The notes under the pieces are model-generated. The model made no database searches. It saw only the letters and a program-made list of their open reading frames with translations, and was not told the origin of the DNA. Both the position numbers and the translations under genes were made by a program. Below, piece by piece: positions 56,501-64,000 of a stretch of 64,000 nucleotides of DNA. Each line of letters starts with the position of its first letter. Position 1 is the first letter of the stretch. The DNA comes from Desulfogranum japonicum DSM 18378 (lineage in GTDB: Bacteria; Desulfobacterota; Desulfobulbia; Desulfobulbales; Desulfobulbaceae). Location of the stretch: NCBI RefSeq assembly GCF_000429945.1, contig NZ_AUCV01000021.1:45710-109709 (forward strand). The letters run 5' to 3'.

Positions 56501-59179
56501 ATGGCTTACGATGAACTTCAGGTAGTACTCATGCCGGATGGCGCACTTCAGCTTGAATGGGTGACTGTTTCCGGCAAGATGAGCAATAGGCAAAATCTGC
56601 TGCAAAACGAAATCTATGAGCATTATCTGTCCGAGCCGGACAGCTGGCTCCTTTTTCTCGGTTTTACCAGTAGGAAGACTCCCGTCTCATCTTCGTTGAA
56701 TTTCTGGCGGAAGTTGGCTGCTCTCTTTATCAACACACTCAGGCTCTCATCAGACATCGAAGAATTACGTGGTGATATTAATCTCCCTTTAAGTGATGAA
56801 GAGCTTTCGGTCTGGCTCGATTCGGTCCCATTGATGACCGGAAGCGAATACCTGCAGCCGGAAGTTCTTTCGGCAGTATGGAGTGAATTGCACCAGTCAT
56901 TCCGTGGCAAAATCAACGCATACGAAGGGACAGTTGAAGAGTTTTTCAAAGAATATAGCCCCGATATACATCTGGCCGGTCGTATCTACTTTCACTTGGT
57001 TGAAAATAAGGATCATGAAGCTCCATTTGCTTTTCTTGCAACCTATTCCACCATGGTCGGTGAAGAGGGCGAATCGAAACATCTTCCCTTGAAATTCGCC
57101 TTACAGGAATATCGTGACGATCAAGTCAAGCTGCTCGAACTGCTTGTCACCGTCGATACCGCTGCAAAAAAAAGTTGCCTTATCAGGGAAATGCGGGACA
57201 ACGGCGATCTCTTTCATCCATTGGCCTGGTCCGGTCAGCAGGCCTTTCTTTTTTTGCGGGAGATTCCGTTATATGAAGAATCGGGTATCCTATGTCGTAT
57301 TCCGAACTGGTGGAAAAAAAAGAGCGCCAACATCAGCGTGGCCATACATATCGGCGAGAAGATGCCATCCATGGTCGGCATGAACGCACTGCTGGATTTT
57401 TCACCACGTCTTATGGTCGGTGATACGGAAATTTCCGTAGAAGAAACACGCCGATTGCTTGAGGAGTCTGAAGGACTCGCTTTTTTGAAAAACAAATGGG
57501 TGGCCGTCGATCAGGAAAAACTCAGGCAAACCCTGGAGGCTTATGAAAAGGCCAGGCAATTAAACGACGATGGCGGAATGACCCTGCTGGAGGCTATGCG
57601 TTTTTCAATGTCTCCGCAAAAAAAACTGGGGCAAGATAATGCAGAAGCCCTCTCATCCGTCTCCCACGGAGAGTGGTTGAAGAAGATTTTCAACTCACTG
57701 CAAAACCCTGGAGAAATCGGCACAGTGAAAACCAGCGGAACATTCAAGGCCAAACTCCGCGGTTACCAGCAAGATGGTCTAAACTGGCTGTATACACTAC
57801 ATAGCTTAAAGCTTGGTGGTTGCCTGGCTGACGACATGGGGCTTGGAAAGACCATCCAGGTTCTGGCGTTTTTGAATGCCCTGAAAGCAGAAGAGGCAAA
57901 AAGCACAAATACAACACTTCCCTCCCTCCTCATTCTTCCAGCCTCGCTCCTGTCAAACTGGACAAGCGAGATTGAAAGGTTTTACCCGGCGCTGTCATGG
58001 TTTGTAGCCCACCCGGACATGCATAAACCTGCTAAAGTTCCCATCCCGGACAGGGAACAACTTCGTGCTCTGGACCTGGTGATCACAACGTACCAGATGG
58101 TCCAGCGCTATAGCTGGTTGCAGGAAAACTGCTGGAACTATGTCATCCTTGATGAAGCACAGGCGATCAAAAACCCGGGTACAAAACAGACCAAAACGGT
58201 CAAGGGGTTGAAAGCTGAAAACAGAATTATCATGACCGGTACCCCGGTAGAAAACAGATTGTCGGATATCTGGAGCCTGTTCGACTTTGTCAACCCCGGT
58301 CTGCTGGGTAATTCAAAGGAGTTTAGCGAATTCACAAAACAGCTGGAGGGCTCTCCGGAAGGATATACCGGCCTGCGCAAGGTTGTAAGTCCATTTATTC
58401 TCAGGAGACTGAAAAGTGATAAAGCGATTATCTCCGACCTCCCAGACAAGGTGGAGATGAAAAGCTGGGCGCCGATGAGTAAAAAACAGGCCGTGCTCTA
58501 CCAAGAGTTCCTGGAAAGAATCAGCCAGGCCCTGGAAGAATCCGAAGGAATTCAGCGAAGGGGCCTTATCCTTTCTGCCCTGATGAAATTCAAGCAGTTA
58601 TGCAATCATCCCTCCCAATACCTAGGGGAAGAGCTTTTTGAGGAAAAAGAAAGTGGCAAATTTCAGCGGCTCCGGGAAATCTGTGAAACGATCTATGAAA
58701 AGAGGGAGCAGGTCCTGGTCTTTACCCAGTTCAAAGAAATGACTGAACCGCTGTCCCGCTTTCTGACGACCATTTTCAAGCGGGAAGGATTGGTACTGCA
58801 CGGCAGTATTCCGGTGGGACAGCGAAAAAAAATGATCGAAAAATTCCAGGGTTCTGATTATGTACCGTTTTTTGTTTTATCTCTCAAGGCAGGTGGCGTT
58901 GGCTTGAACCTTACGGCAGCCAATCATGTAATCCATTTTGATCGGTGGTGGAACCCGGCAGTGGAGAATCAGGCGACCGACCGGGCCTTTCGGATCGGTC
59001 AGAAAAAGAATGTGATGGTCCATAAATTTCTGACCAAAGGCACCATTGAGGAAAAAATAGACCACATGTTGATGGAGAAAGCCAAACTCTCCGAGGAGAT
59101 TGTCGCCGCTTCCGGGGAAAGCTGGATTACCGAAATGAGCAACAATGAATTACGGGATCTTTTCACTTTAACCGTCTGA
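56501..59179 (+). CDS. SNF2-family DEAD/DEAH-box helicase-like protein
   Basis: 892 residues. Residues 1-390 are an N-terminal SNF2-associated region. Helicase motifs: I DDMGLGKTIQVLAF (about 445), II ILDEAQAIKNPGTKQ, III MTGTPVENRLSDIWSLFDF, V LSLKAGGVGLNLTAANHV, VI QATDRAFRIGQKKNVMVHKF. A DNA translocase fuelled by ATP. The next gene, 23 bp on, encodes a SWIM zinc-finger protein, a common partner in bacteria. Target DNA is unknown. Confidence 0.9.
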   Translation: MAYDELQVVLMPDGALQLEWVTVSGKMSNRQNLLQNEIYEHYLSEPDSWLLFLGFTSRKTPVSSSLNFWRKLAALFINTLRLSSDIEELRGDINLPLSDEELSVWLDSVPLMTGSEYLQPEVLSAVWSELHQSFRGKINAYEGTVEEFFKEYSPDIHLAGRIYFHLVENKDHEAPFAFLATYSTMVGEEGESKHLPLKFALQEYRDDQVKLLELLVTVDTAAKKSCLIREMRDNGDLFHPLAWSGQQAFLFLREIPLYEESGILCRIPNWWKKKSANISVAIHIGEKMPSMVGMNALLDFSPRLMVGDTEISVEETRRLLEESEGLAFLKNKWVAVDQEKLRQTLEAYEKARQLNDDGGMTLLEAMRFSMSPQKKLGQDNAEALSSVSHGEWLKKIFNSLQNPGEIGTVKTSGTFKAKLRGYQQDGLNWLYTLHSLKLGGCLADDMGLGKTIQVLAFLNALKAEEAKSTNTTLPSLLILPASLLSNWTSEIERFYPALSWFVAHPDMHKPAKVPIPDREQLRALDLVITTYQMVQRYSWLQENCWNYVILDEAQAIKNPGTKQTKTVKGLKAENRIIMTGTPVENRLSDIWSLFDFVNPGLLGNSKEFSEFTKQLEGSPEGYTGLRKVVSPFILRRLKSDKAIISDLPDKVEMKSWAPMSKKQAVLYQEFLERISQALEESEGIQRRGLILSALMKFKQLCNHPSQYLGEELFEEKESGKFQRLREICETIYEKREQVLVFTQFKEMTEPLSRFLTTIFKREGLVLHGSIPVGQRKKMIEKFQGSDYVPFFVLSLKAGGVGLNLTAANHVIHFDRWWNPAVENQATDRAFRIGQKKNVMVHKFLTKGTIEEKIDHMLMEKAKLSEEIVAASGESWITEMSNNELRDLFTLTV

Positions 59180-59202
59180 GAAAAGAGATAAAGGAGCATC
59201 TT

Positions 59203-60240
59203 ATGAGTTATTGGAAATTTCCAAAATACGTCACTGTTGCCGAAAAAAAAGCGAAGACGTTGAAAAAGCTGGAGAAACTGAAGAAAAAAAATCCGGGTAT
59301 CAGGCCAGTCCTCCTCCAAGGGACAACTCTAGCACGCAACTGGTGGGGAAAGTCGTGGAACAAGAATCTCGAACGTTATGCTGACTATGAAAACCGCATC
59401 GGCAGAGGAAGAAGCTATGTCCGCCATGGAGCTGTTCTCGACCTGCAGATCAAACGGGAAAAGATCAGTGCGCTGGTGGCAGGTTCTGCTGCCCAACCGT
59501 ACAATGTTGAAATATCCATTAAGCCGATAACCCAAAAACGATGGCAAGAGATTCGACAACAATGTGAGGGACAGCTGCAGTCGCTAAAGGACCTTCTTGC
59601 CGGCAAGTTCCCAGAAGCACTCGCAGATATCTTTTTCAGCCAGGATAAGGGATTATTCCCCGACCCGAAAGCGATCCAACTGGATTGCAGCTGCCCGGAC
59701 TGGGCCACTATGTGTAAACATGTTGCTGCAACACTCTACGGGGTCGGGGCCCGGCTGGATGAGGATCCGGCCCTGTTTTTTATCCTGCGCGGAGTCGACA
59801 TCAACGAGCTGATAGCCAAAGCGGTAGAAGATTCGGCGGAAAAACTTGTTGCCAAAGCCGGAAAGAAGAGCAGCAATGTGCTTGGCGATGCCAACCTTTC
59901 AGACCTTTTCGGTATCGACATGGATGATGCGCCTGATTTCAGTAAAAAGAAAGCTGTACAACCTTCCTCGACGGAAAATAGAAAGAAAAAAACCGCCACC
60001 CGGAAAAAATCGGTCTCCGGCAAACGTACCAAACAAGTACCCCAGCAGCCAAAGACGCGACCGGAAACAGCAACAGCTCATGTTGCCGAGATAATAACTG
60101 CCAGCACCAAAGGGGTCACCATGGGTGAGCTTGTCGAACAGACTGGGTACGATAAAAGCAAACTGTACGCGATCGTGCACAGGTTAAAGAAGCAGGAAAA
60201 GATACTCTCAGTCTCACACGGGGTGTATAAGAAAGCATAA
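59203..60240 (+). CDS. SWIM zinc-finger protein, partner of the SNF2 helicase
   Basis: 345 residues. The SWIM motif CxC-xn-CxH is CSCPDWATMCKHVAATLYG (about 164-182). A lysine-rich linker (about 245-290) leads to a winged-helix-like end (TASTKGVTMGELVEQTGYDKSKLYAIVHRLKKQEKIL). It starts with ATAAAGGAG and follows the helicase closely. SWIM domains bind DNA or protein; the pair is likely one functional unit. Confidence 0.88.
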   Translation: MSYWKFPKYVTVAEKKAKTLKKLEKLKKKNPGIRPVLLQGTTLARNWWGKSWNKNLERYADYENRIGRGRSYVRHGAVLDLQIKREKISALVAGSAAQPYNVEISIKPITQKRWQEIRQQCEGQLQSLKDLLAGKFPEALADIFFSQDKGLFPDPKAIQLDCSCPDWATMCKHVAATLYGVGARLDEDPALFFILRGVDINELIAKAVEDSAEKLVAKAGKKSSNVLGDANLSDLFGIDMDDAPDFSKKKAVQPSSTENRKKKTATRKKSVSGKRTKQVPQQPKTRPETATAHVAEIITASTKGVTMGELVEQTGYDKSKLYAIVHRLKKQEKILSVSHGVYKKA

Positions 60241-60712
60241 TTTGGTGTGACCGTTCAACAGCACCCCACAGAATCTCCCGCGCTTTGTCACTTACCTCTT
60301 TGAACGACCACAGCTCTGTTTTTTTTGGTATTTTTTATGGGAGAATAGTAACCGCAGTTACCTACTCCGTTGCCATTGGACCGCTGATTTGTTACGCTGA
60401 GTAATATCAGATTTGAATTGCCAATCCTGACCCGACTTTGTGAGCTCAAACTTATGATTTGCATCAAGTCATTCCAAAGGACCTAAGCCAATGAACGGTT
60501 TAGGCAATTGAATTCACCGTTTATGGCGACTTCGTCGCCATGAATCGCGGTGCTGATTACGTCAAGCCCATCGTCCTGTCGCTTCGCGCCAGAACAAGGC
60601 ACTTGACCAGACACCGTGAAGATCACAACCAAGCTACGCTTACTTGCACTGCCCAAGATGCGGGTTAGCAACACGATTCGGCTTTCACTCAGCACCATGT
60701 TAATTCAAAACT
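60241..60712. other. gene-free stretch with palindromes
   Basis: About 470 bases. Contains CCTAAGCC/GGTTTAGG (60482-60503), the 40-bp palindrome-bearing repeat copy 2 (60507-60547, ATGGCGAC-TTC-GTCGCCAT) and a GTTAGC before the next gene. No gene or known RNA is supported. Confidence 0.5.
60507..60547. repeat. 40-bp palindrome-bearing repeat, copy 2
   Basis: TTGAATTCACCGTTTATGGC with the perfect palindrome ATGGCGAC-TTC-GTCGCCAT, then GAATCG; related to 54316-54355. The base changes preserve pairing. Confidence 0.55.
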
Positions 60713-62244
60713 ATGACTCTTGACTCTCGCCTCTCTCGCATAGATCAAAACAGATTAAGCATAACTAATCCTTATGGGGTAGCTGCAACTTTATTTGCAA
60801 ATGAAGATGTTCCTGTAGACGCTTCATCTATTTCTGAACTCATTGAGCTTCTCGAAATAAAAAAACTATCGAAAGAGTGGCAGAGAGTACACCTGAAAGC
60901 TTTGGTGTCGTCCCCAAAATATCTCATATCGCACTTACTCCGGATTTTCATAAAGGCAAAGGTATCCCTGTAGGAACTGTACTGGCAACACAAGGTTTCA
61001 TCGTTCCACAGGCAATTGGGAATGACATAAACTGTGGTATGCGCTTACACGCTACTTCTCTCTCTGCTGATCAAATAAAGGCAAACCTGGACAAACTTGA
61101 AACAGTATTTAGGCGCATTTTTTTTGAAGGTGGTCGCAATATTCCGATGTCGAGAGCGCAACGTGAGGCGCTCTTCAAAAATGGAATTACAGGGTTGCTT
61201 GATGCAACCCCCAAAAGCTTAATGGATGGTCTTTGGTCATTATTTCATAATCTTAATATAGAAAACGATCTTAATTCTATTTCGCAAAAAGGAAGCTTGA
61301 AAGCAAAGTCAACCTTCGGGCTTAATGATTTTCTTGGCCCAGCGGACCGTCTTTCTCGAGATAGTCAGATAGGAAGCATCGGGGGAGGAAATCATTTTGT
61401 AGAAATCCAATACGTAAAAAGTATCATTAATGGATCTATTGCTCATGCTTGGGGGCTAAAGCCTGGTATGGTCACAGTAATGGTTCATACTGGTTCTGTG
61501 GCTGTGGGCCACCTAAGCGGTAATTTTTACAACGATCTTGTTCGAAAAATATATCCTCAAAGTCTTAAATATCCCTCAAATAATATATTTCCATTGCCTG
61601 TTGGATTGAAATATCAAAAAGAGGTTGAGCAATTCTGGGATGCTCTAGCCAATGCAGCTAACTTTGCATTTGCAAACCGACTTTTTCTTGCAATTATGGC
61701 TCTTGATGCCTTACAAAACAATTTTGGTCAAGTTGAGTTTTCATTAATCTACGACTCACCACACAATTTAGTATGGAGAGAAACAATTAATGGTGAAAGT
61801 TGTTTTATACACAGGAAAGGTGCTTGCCCTGCTAACGGATTGAATGAAATGGTAAATACGCCATTTGAGTATTATGGAGAACCAGTAATGGTTCCAGGGT
61901 CTATGGGAGCCAGTAGCTATTTGTTAGCTGGGCAAGGCAATCAAGAGTCAATCCGTAGTGCTAGTCACGGAGCTGGCAGGGTTTTATCGAGAGGAAAAGC
62001 CCTAAAAGGATATGAAGCTGAATTTAAAAGGTTTTTAAAAAATTTTAGAGTAGTAACTCCTGTTGATCTGAGGAGACCCGATATCAAGTTAAGAAAAGAT
62101 ATTGTCCTGCAAAAATTTGCTGATATAAAACAAGAAGCTCCTTTTGCTTATAAAGGTATCACCCCCATTGTTGAAACTCTTTCTGGGGCTGGGATAGCAA
62201 CACCAGTTGTAGAACTGGAGCCCTTAATGACAATTAAAGGATGA
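60713..62244 (+). CDS. rtcB: RtcB-family RNA ligase split over two frames by an A7 run
   Basis: The first 51 codons (from 60713) are in one frame; after the A7 run at 60859-60865 the -1 frame (from 60865) gives 459 residues, 510 in all. Joined, the text reads ELLEIKKTIERVAESTPESFGVVPKISHIALTPDFHKG, a normal RtcB N-terminal region. All metal- and GMP-binding residues are present: Cys in NDINCGMRL, His in GGGNHFVEI, VHTGSVAVGH, DSPHNLVWRE, and the GMP-linked His in SHGAGRVLSRG. A GTG start at 60877 gives a shorter 455-residue product. RtcB joins 3'-phosphate or 2',3'-cyclic phosphate RNA ends to 5'-OH ends. Either recoding, a recent mutation or a read error. Confidence 0.82.
60859..60865 (+). 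promoter_or_regulatory. candidate -1 slippage site in rtcB
   Basis: ATA AAA AAA CTA in the zero frame: a run of seven A. Slipping back one base gives ACT ATC GAA, which is the frame of the RtcB body. Transcript slippage by one A would have the same effect. A downstream stimulatory structure was not identified. Confidence 0.5.
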
Positions 62245-62786
62245 CCATGCCTAATGAATAGAGATAGAGTGTATGAGTAAGGTACAAACGAACCACGATC
62301 TTATCCGTGGTTGAACAAGCCCGTCTCTTTAAGTAAATATCTATTTTTCAGATATGTTCAGATAGAGGTGCCTCGCTTACCATTCACCCAGATTGGCGGC
62401 AATCATTCCAGAATTTCAGGATGCGCATCGGCCTGCCGCAATACGGGAATGCAAACGTAACTGACCACGGGGTTAACAACACTTATATTTCAATCAGTTC
62501 CGAGTCGTAACTGGTCGTAGATGCTTCAGTTTTGGGCAAGCTCGTTTTTTCGCAGGGAAGCGAAGACTCCGGCAGGCTATCTATGCGGGAAAGCGCGATC
62601 GTACAAATATAATGCACCTTTGGTCAGTTACCTTTGAGTGTCTTTTCATGCATTGCATTGGTGGCGCGTAGTGGAAAAATCGCATAACCAAAGGGCTCCA
62701 GCGGATTGCCACACGCTGCGCGCTCCACAATCGCACTGAGAAGTCGTTAGATACTCACTGTTAAAAAAGAATAAAGGGAATGATTT
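62245..62786. other. gene-free stretch with 55-bp repeat copy 3 and an attC-like end
   Basis: About 540 bases after rtcB. No prfH or archease gene follows. It contains copy 3 of the 55-bp repeat (62554-62607) and, at about 62686-62752, GCATAAC and GTTAGAT flanking partly paired arms (GATTG with CAATC), which resembles an integron attC site, at low confidence. Confidence 0.4.
62554..62607. repeat. 55-bp repeat, copy 3 (diverged)
   Basis: AGGGAAGCGAAGACTCCG, GCAGGCTATCTATGCGGG, AAAGCGCGATCGTACAAA. About six differences from copies 1 and 2. The flank before it (CTCGTTTTTTCGC) also resembles that of copy 1. Confidence 0.7.
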
Positions 62787-63413
62787 ATGAATAAAATTTC
62801 TATAACAAGGGCTTTGGTAGAATTAAAGACCTTGGATAAAAGAATTCAAAAAATTTTGGAAAACTTGGAACCCGTAACAATCCTGACAGGCAGCAAAATG
62901 GAAGTCGGCATTAAAAGCAAAGAAGATTTTGAAAAAAACACCAAATCTTCATATCAAAGCCTTACAGATCTTATCGAAAGAAAAAGGAAAATTAAGTCAG
63001 CCGTTGTCAAGTCCAACGCAACTACAGAAATTTATGTAGCAAATGAAAAAATGACTGTTGCGGAAGCAATTGAGAGAAAAAGTTCTATTGAAACAGAAAA
63101 AAATATTAGAAAATGTTTAGCAGAAAAATATTTTAAAAAAATCAAACAGGTTGAAAATCACAATGCAAATATCAAAAGCCAGCTTTTTAAATTATTGCAA
63201 GCTACTTATTCAAAACCTGAGACTGAAATATCAAAAGATGATTACGACAGGATTGCAGTTCCGTTTAAAGAAAATAATGAAGCAAAGCTCATTGACCCTC
63301 TTGAAATAAAAAATAAACTACAGTCAATTGAAGAGCAGATTGATATTTTTGAATCGGAAGTGGATATTGCTTTAACAGAATCAAATTCAAGAACTGAAAT
63401 TGAGATTTTATGA
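62787..63413 (+). CDS. phage-type coiled-coil protein of unknown function
   Basis: 208 residues, very AT-rich and lysine-rich. AAAGGGAATG precedes the ATG. The segment VVKSNATTEIYVANEKMTVAEAIERKSSIE recalls a small helical family (DIP1984-like) often found in large tailed phages. Two long coiled-coil regions (about 10-60 and 90-140; 170-200). Base composition marks it as foreign. It lies 90 bp before the permuted tRNA. Confidence 0.55.
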   Translation: MNKISITRALVELKTLDKRIQKILENLEPVTILTGSKMEVGIKSKEDFEKNTKSSYQSLTDLIERKRKIKSAVVKSNATTEIYVANEKMTVAEAIERKSSIETEKNIRKCLAEKYFKKIKQVENHNANIKSQLFKLLQATYSKPETEISKDDYDRIAVPFKENNEAKLIDPLEIKNKLQSIEEQIDIFESEVDIALTESNSRTEIEIL

Positions 63414-63502
63414 TTTCAGCAGTTTTTGATACGAAGAAAAAATAATGCGCATATGGCTGACCATACGAAAGTCGTTAAAAATCGGACCCGGCTCGGGGTT
63501 AA

Positions 63503-63621
63503 GAGCATCATGCATAGGGACCGGTGGTATTTTTATACCGTACAGGTTAAAATCCTGTCTTGCGATTATATCGTGAGTGGCGGAATGGCAGACGCGCCGG
63601 TTGCATTCACTTTGAAAGCTC
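63503..63621 (+). tRNA. circularly permuted tRNA-Leu (3' half before 5' half)
   Basis: 3' half: anticodon stem ACCGG (63520-63524), variable arm GGTAT-TTTT-ATACC (63526-63539), T stem ACAGG/CCTGT with loop TTAAAAT (63542-63558), acceptor CTTGCGA (63559-63565). Spacer TTATA. 5' half: acceptor TCGTGAG (63571-63577), TG, D stem GCG/CGC with GG in the loop (63580-63595), G, anticodon stem CCGGT (63597-63601). The halves pair: acceptor 7/7 (two G-T), anticodon stem 5/5. The class II variable arm and D-arm text are those of tRNA-Leu. Outside, ATGCA (63510-63514) pairs with TGCAT (63602-63606) and GAGC (63503) with GCTC (63618). TAGGG before ACCGG fits anticodon UAG plus positions 37-38. No CCA, and the canonical U33 is absent. 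Confidence 0.75.
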
Positions 63622-63699
63622 AAAATCCAAATCTCAGTTTTCAGTTTTCAGATGTCATGATTCAAAGCTTAAAATGGGGAGCATCCGATGACTATGGCA

Positions 63700-64000
63700 T
63701 CATTTGACGACGCGGAGTCTCTTTTCTCTGGTAACTCTTTTACCTTTGGTCTTTTCCTCATATCCATCAAAAAATGAGTCAAATTTAGAATTGTATTTGG
63801 CGCAGCGCAGTTTCAAAATATTATTGGCGTAGTCCACCTTCCACCAGGCACCGGATCTTTTAAGTCGAATATTGCTGATGAACTTATTGGCACTTTCAAT
63901 TGCCCCGCTACCAAGAGGATAGCCTCCTCGCCGCAACCGGCCATATTCAATTCTATCTTTATTTTTCTTTAGGTAATTGACCAGTGTAGCTCTCTCTGTT
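63700..64000 (-). mobile_element. ISKra4-family transposase, C-terminal end, runs off the window
   Basis: Minus-strand frame open to the window edge. It has YGRLRRGGYPLGSGAIESANKFISNIRLKRSGAWW and ANNILKLRCAKYN, the C-terminal signature of ISKra4 transposases. The start is outside the window. It bounds the permuted tRNA region on the right. Confidence 0.8.

Noticed and set aside
62242..62265. PrfH partner gene after rtcB
   Set aside because: Only a six-codon frame (MTMPNE) follows; no release-factor-like sequence is present.
63445..63515. Group I intron 3' core before the tRNA 3' half
   Set aside because: I could not find the conserved P7 and P3 segments; left as an open alternative only.
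63571..63601. Simple truncated 5' fragment of an ordinary tRNA-Leu
   Set aside because: The matching 3' half with complementary acceptor and anticodon stems lies directly upstream, so a permuted gene explains more.
63426..63707. Plus-strand open frame across the permuted tRNA
   Set aside because: It overlaps the structured RNA, has no ribosome site and encodes no recognisable sequence.
1..64000. CRISPR arrays, rRNA genes and ordinary tRNA genes
   Set aside because: No regularly spaced direct repeats, no rRNA signatures and no complete standard cloverleaf were found by eye.

Overview
The window reads as a chromosome segment of a Gram-negative bacterium, most likely a member of the Desulfobacterota (Desulfobulbales-like). 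This is an inference from the mix of a metX-metW pair, a cysE-cysK-MOSC-YkgJ cluster, paired sucrose-phosphate synthase and sucrose synthase, PEP-CTERM/exosortase proteins, trypsin-like and FG-GAP secreted proteins, and many small palindromic repeats. No rRNA gene and no ordinary tRNA gene was found.

Layout. 0.2-9.2 kb: housekeeping genes (two metallopeptidases, cysteine biosynthesis, methionine entry). 9.5-15.6 kb: secreted FG-GAP, cohesin-like and S1 protease proteins, then the ribosome-associated ABC-F factor EttA. 16.0-25.7 kb: osmoadaptation genes for sucrose synthesis and turnover and a ProVWX-type betaine importer followed by a MarR regulator. 26.5-34 kb: a four-gene operon with overlapping genes encoding a VIT/von Willebrand A surface protein, a short exosortase, and a CreB-CreC-type two-component system. 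It is preceded by a perfect cre tag (TTCAC-N6-TTCAC) and followed by a PstS-like/OmpA fusion protein. 34-42.5 kb: two Hsp20 genes, a tandem of membrane/C39-peptidase/TPR proteins (one with the catalytic residues lost), and a classic PEP-CTERM protein. 42.8-52.8 kb: rsmB, an aminopeptidase, pyrF, a CsgG-like lipoprotein, a small DUF pair, and ilvBN with an E. coli-like attenuator.

53.1-64.0 kb is an accessory island. It holds a broken IS630 gene, group II intron fragments, a putative metalloprotease, a SNF2 helicase/SWIM protein pair, an RtcB RNA ligase whose two frames meet at an A7 run, a coiled-coil protein that looks phage-derived, and an ISKra4 transposase running off the edge. Between the last two lies what looks like a circularly permuted tRNA-Leu: the 3' half precedes the 5' half, the two are separated by 5 nt, and the break falls in the anticodon loop. 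All tRNA stems pair when the halves are joined.

Two families of small inverted-repeat elements (MITE-like) are dispersed in the window. One has ends like TTAGGGTCGCGG and the other ends like GTGTCTGTCCATAAATG. Some copies supply the stop codons of neighbouring genes or sit directly at promoter positions. The two main candidates for undescribed biology are the permuted tRNA-Leu next to RtcB and the CreBC-controlled dedicated exosortase operon.
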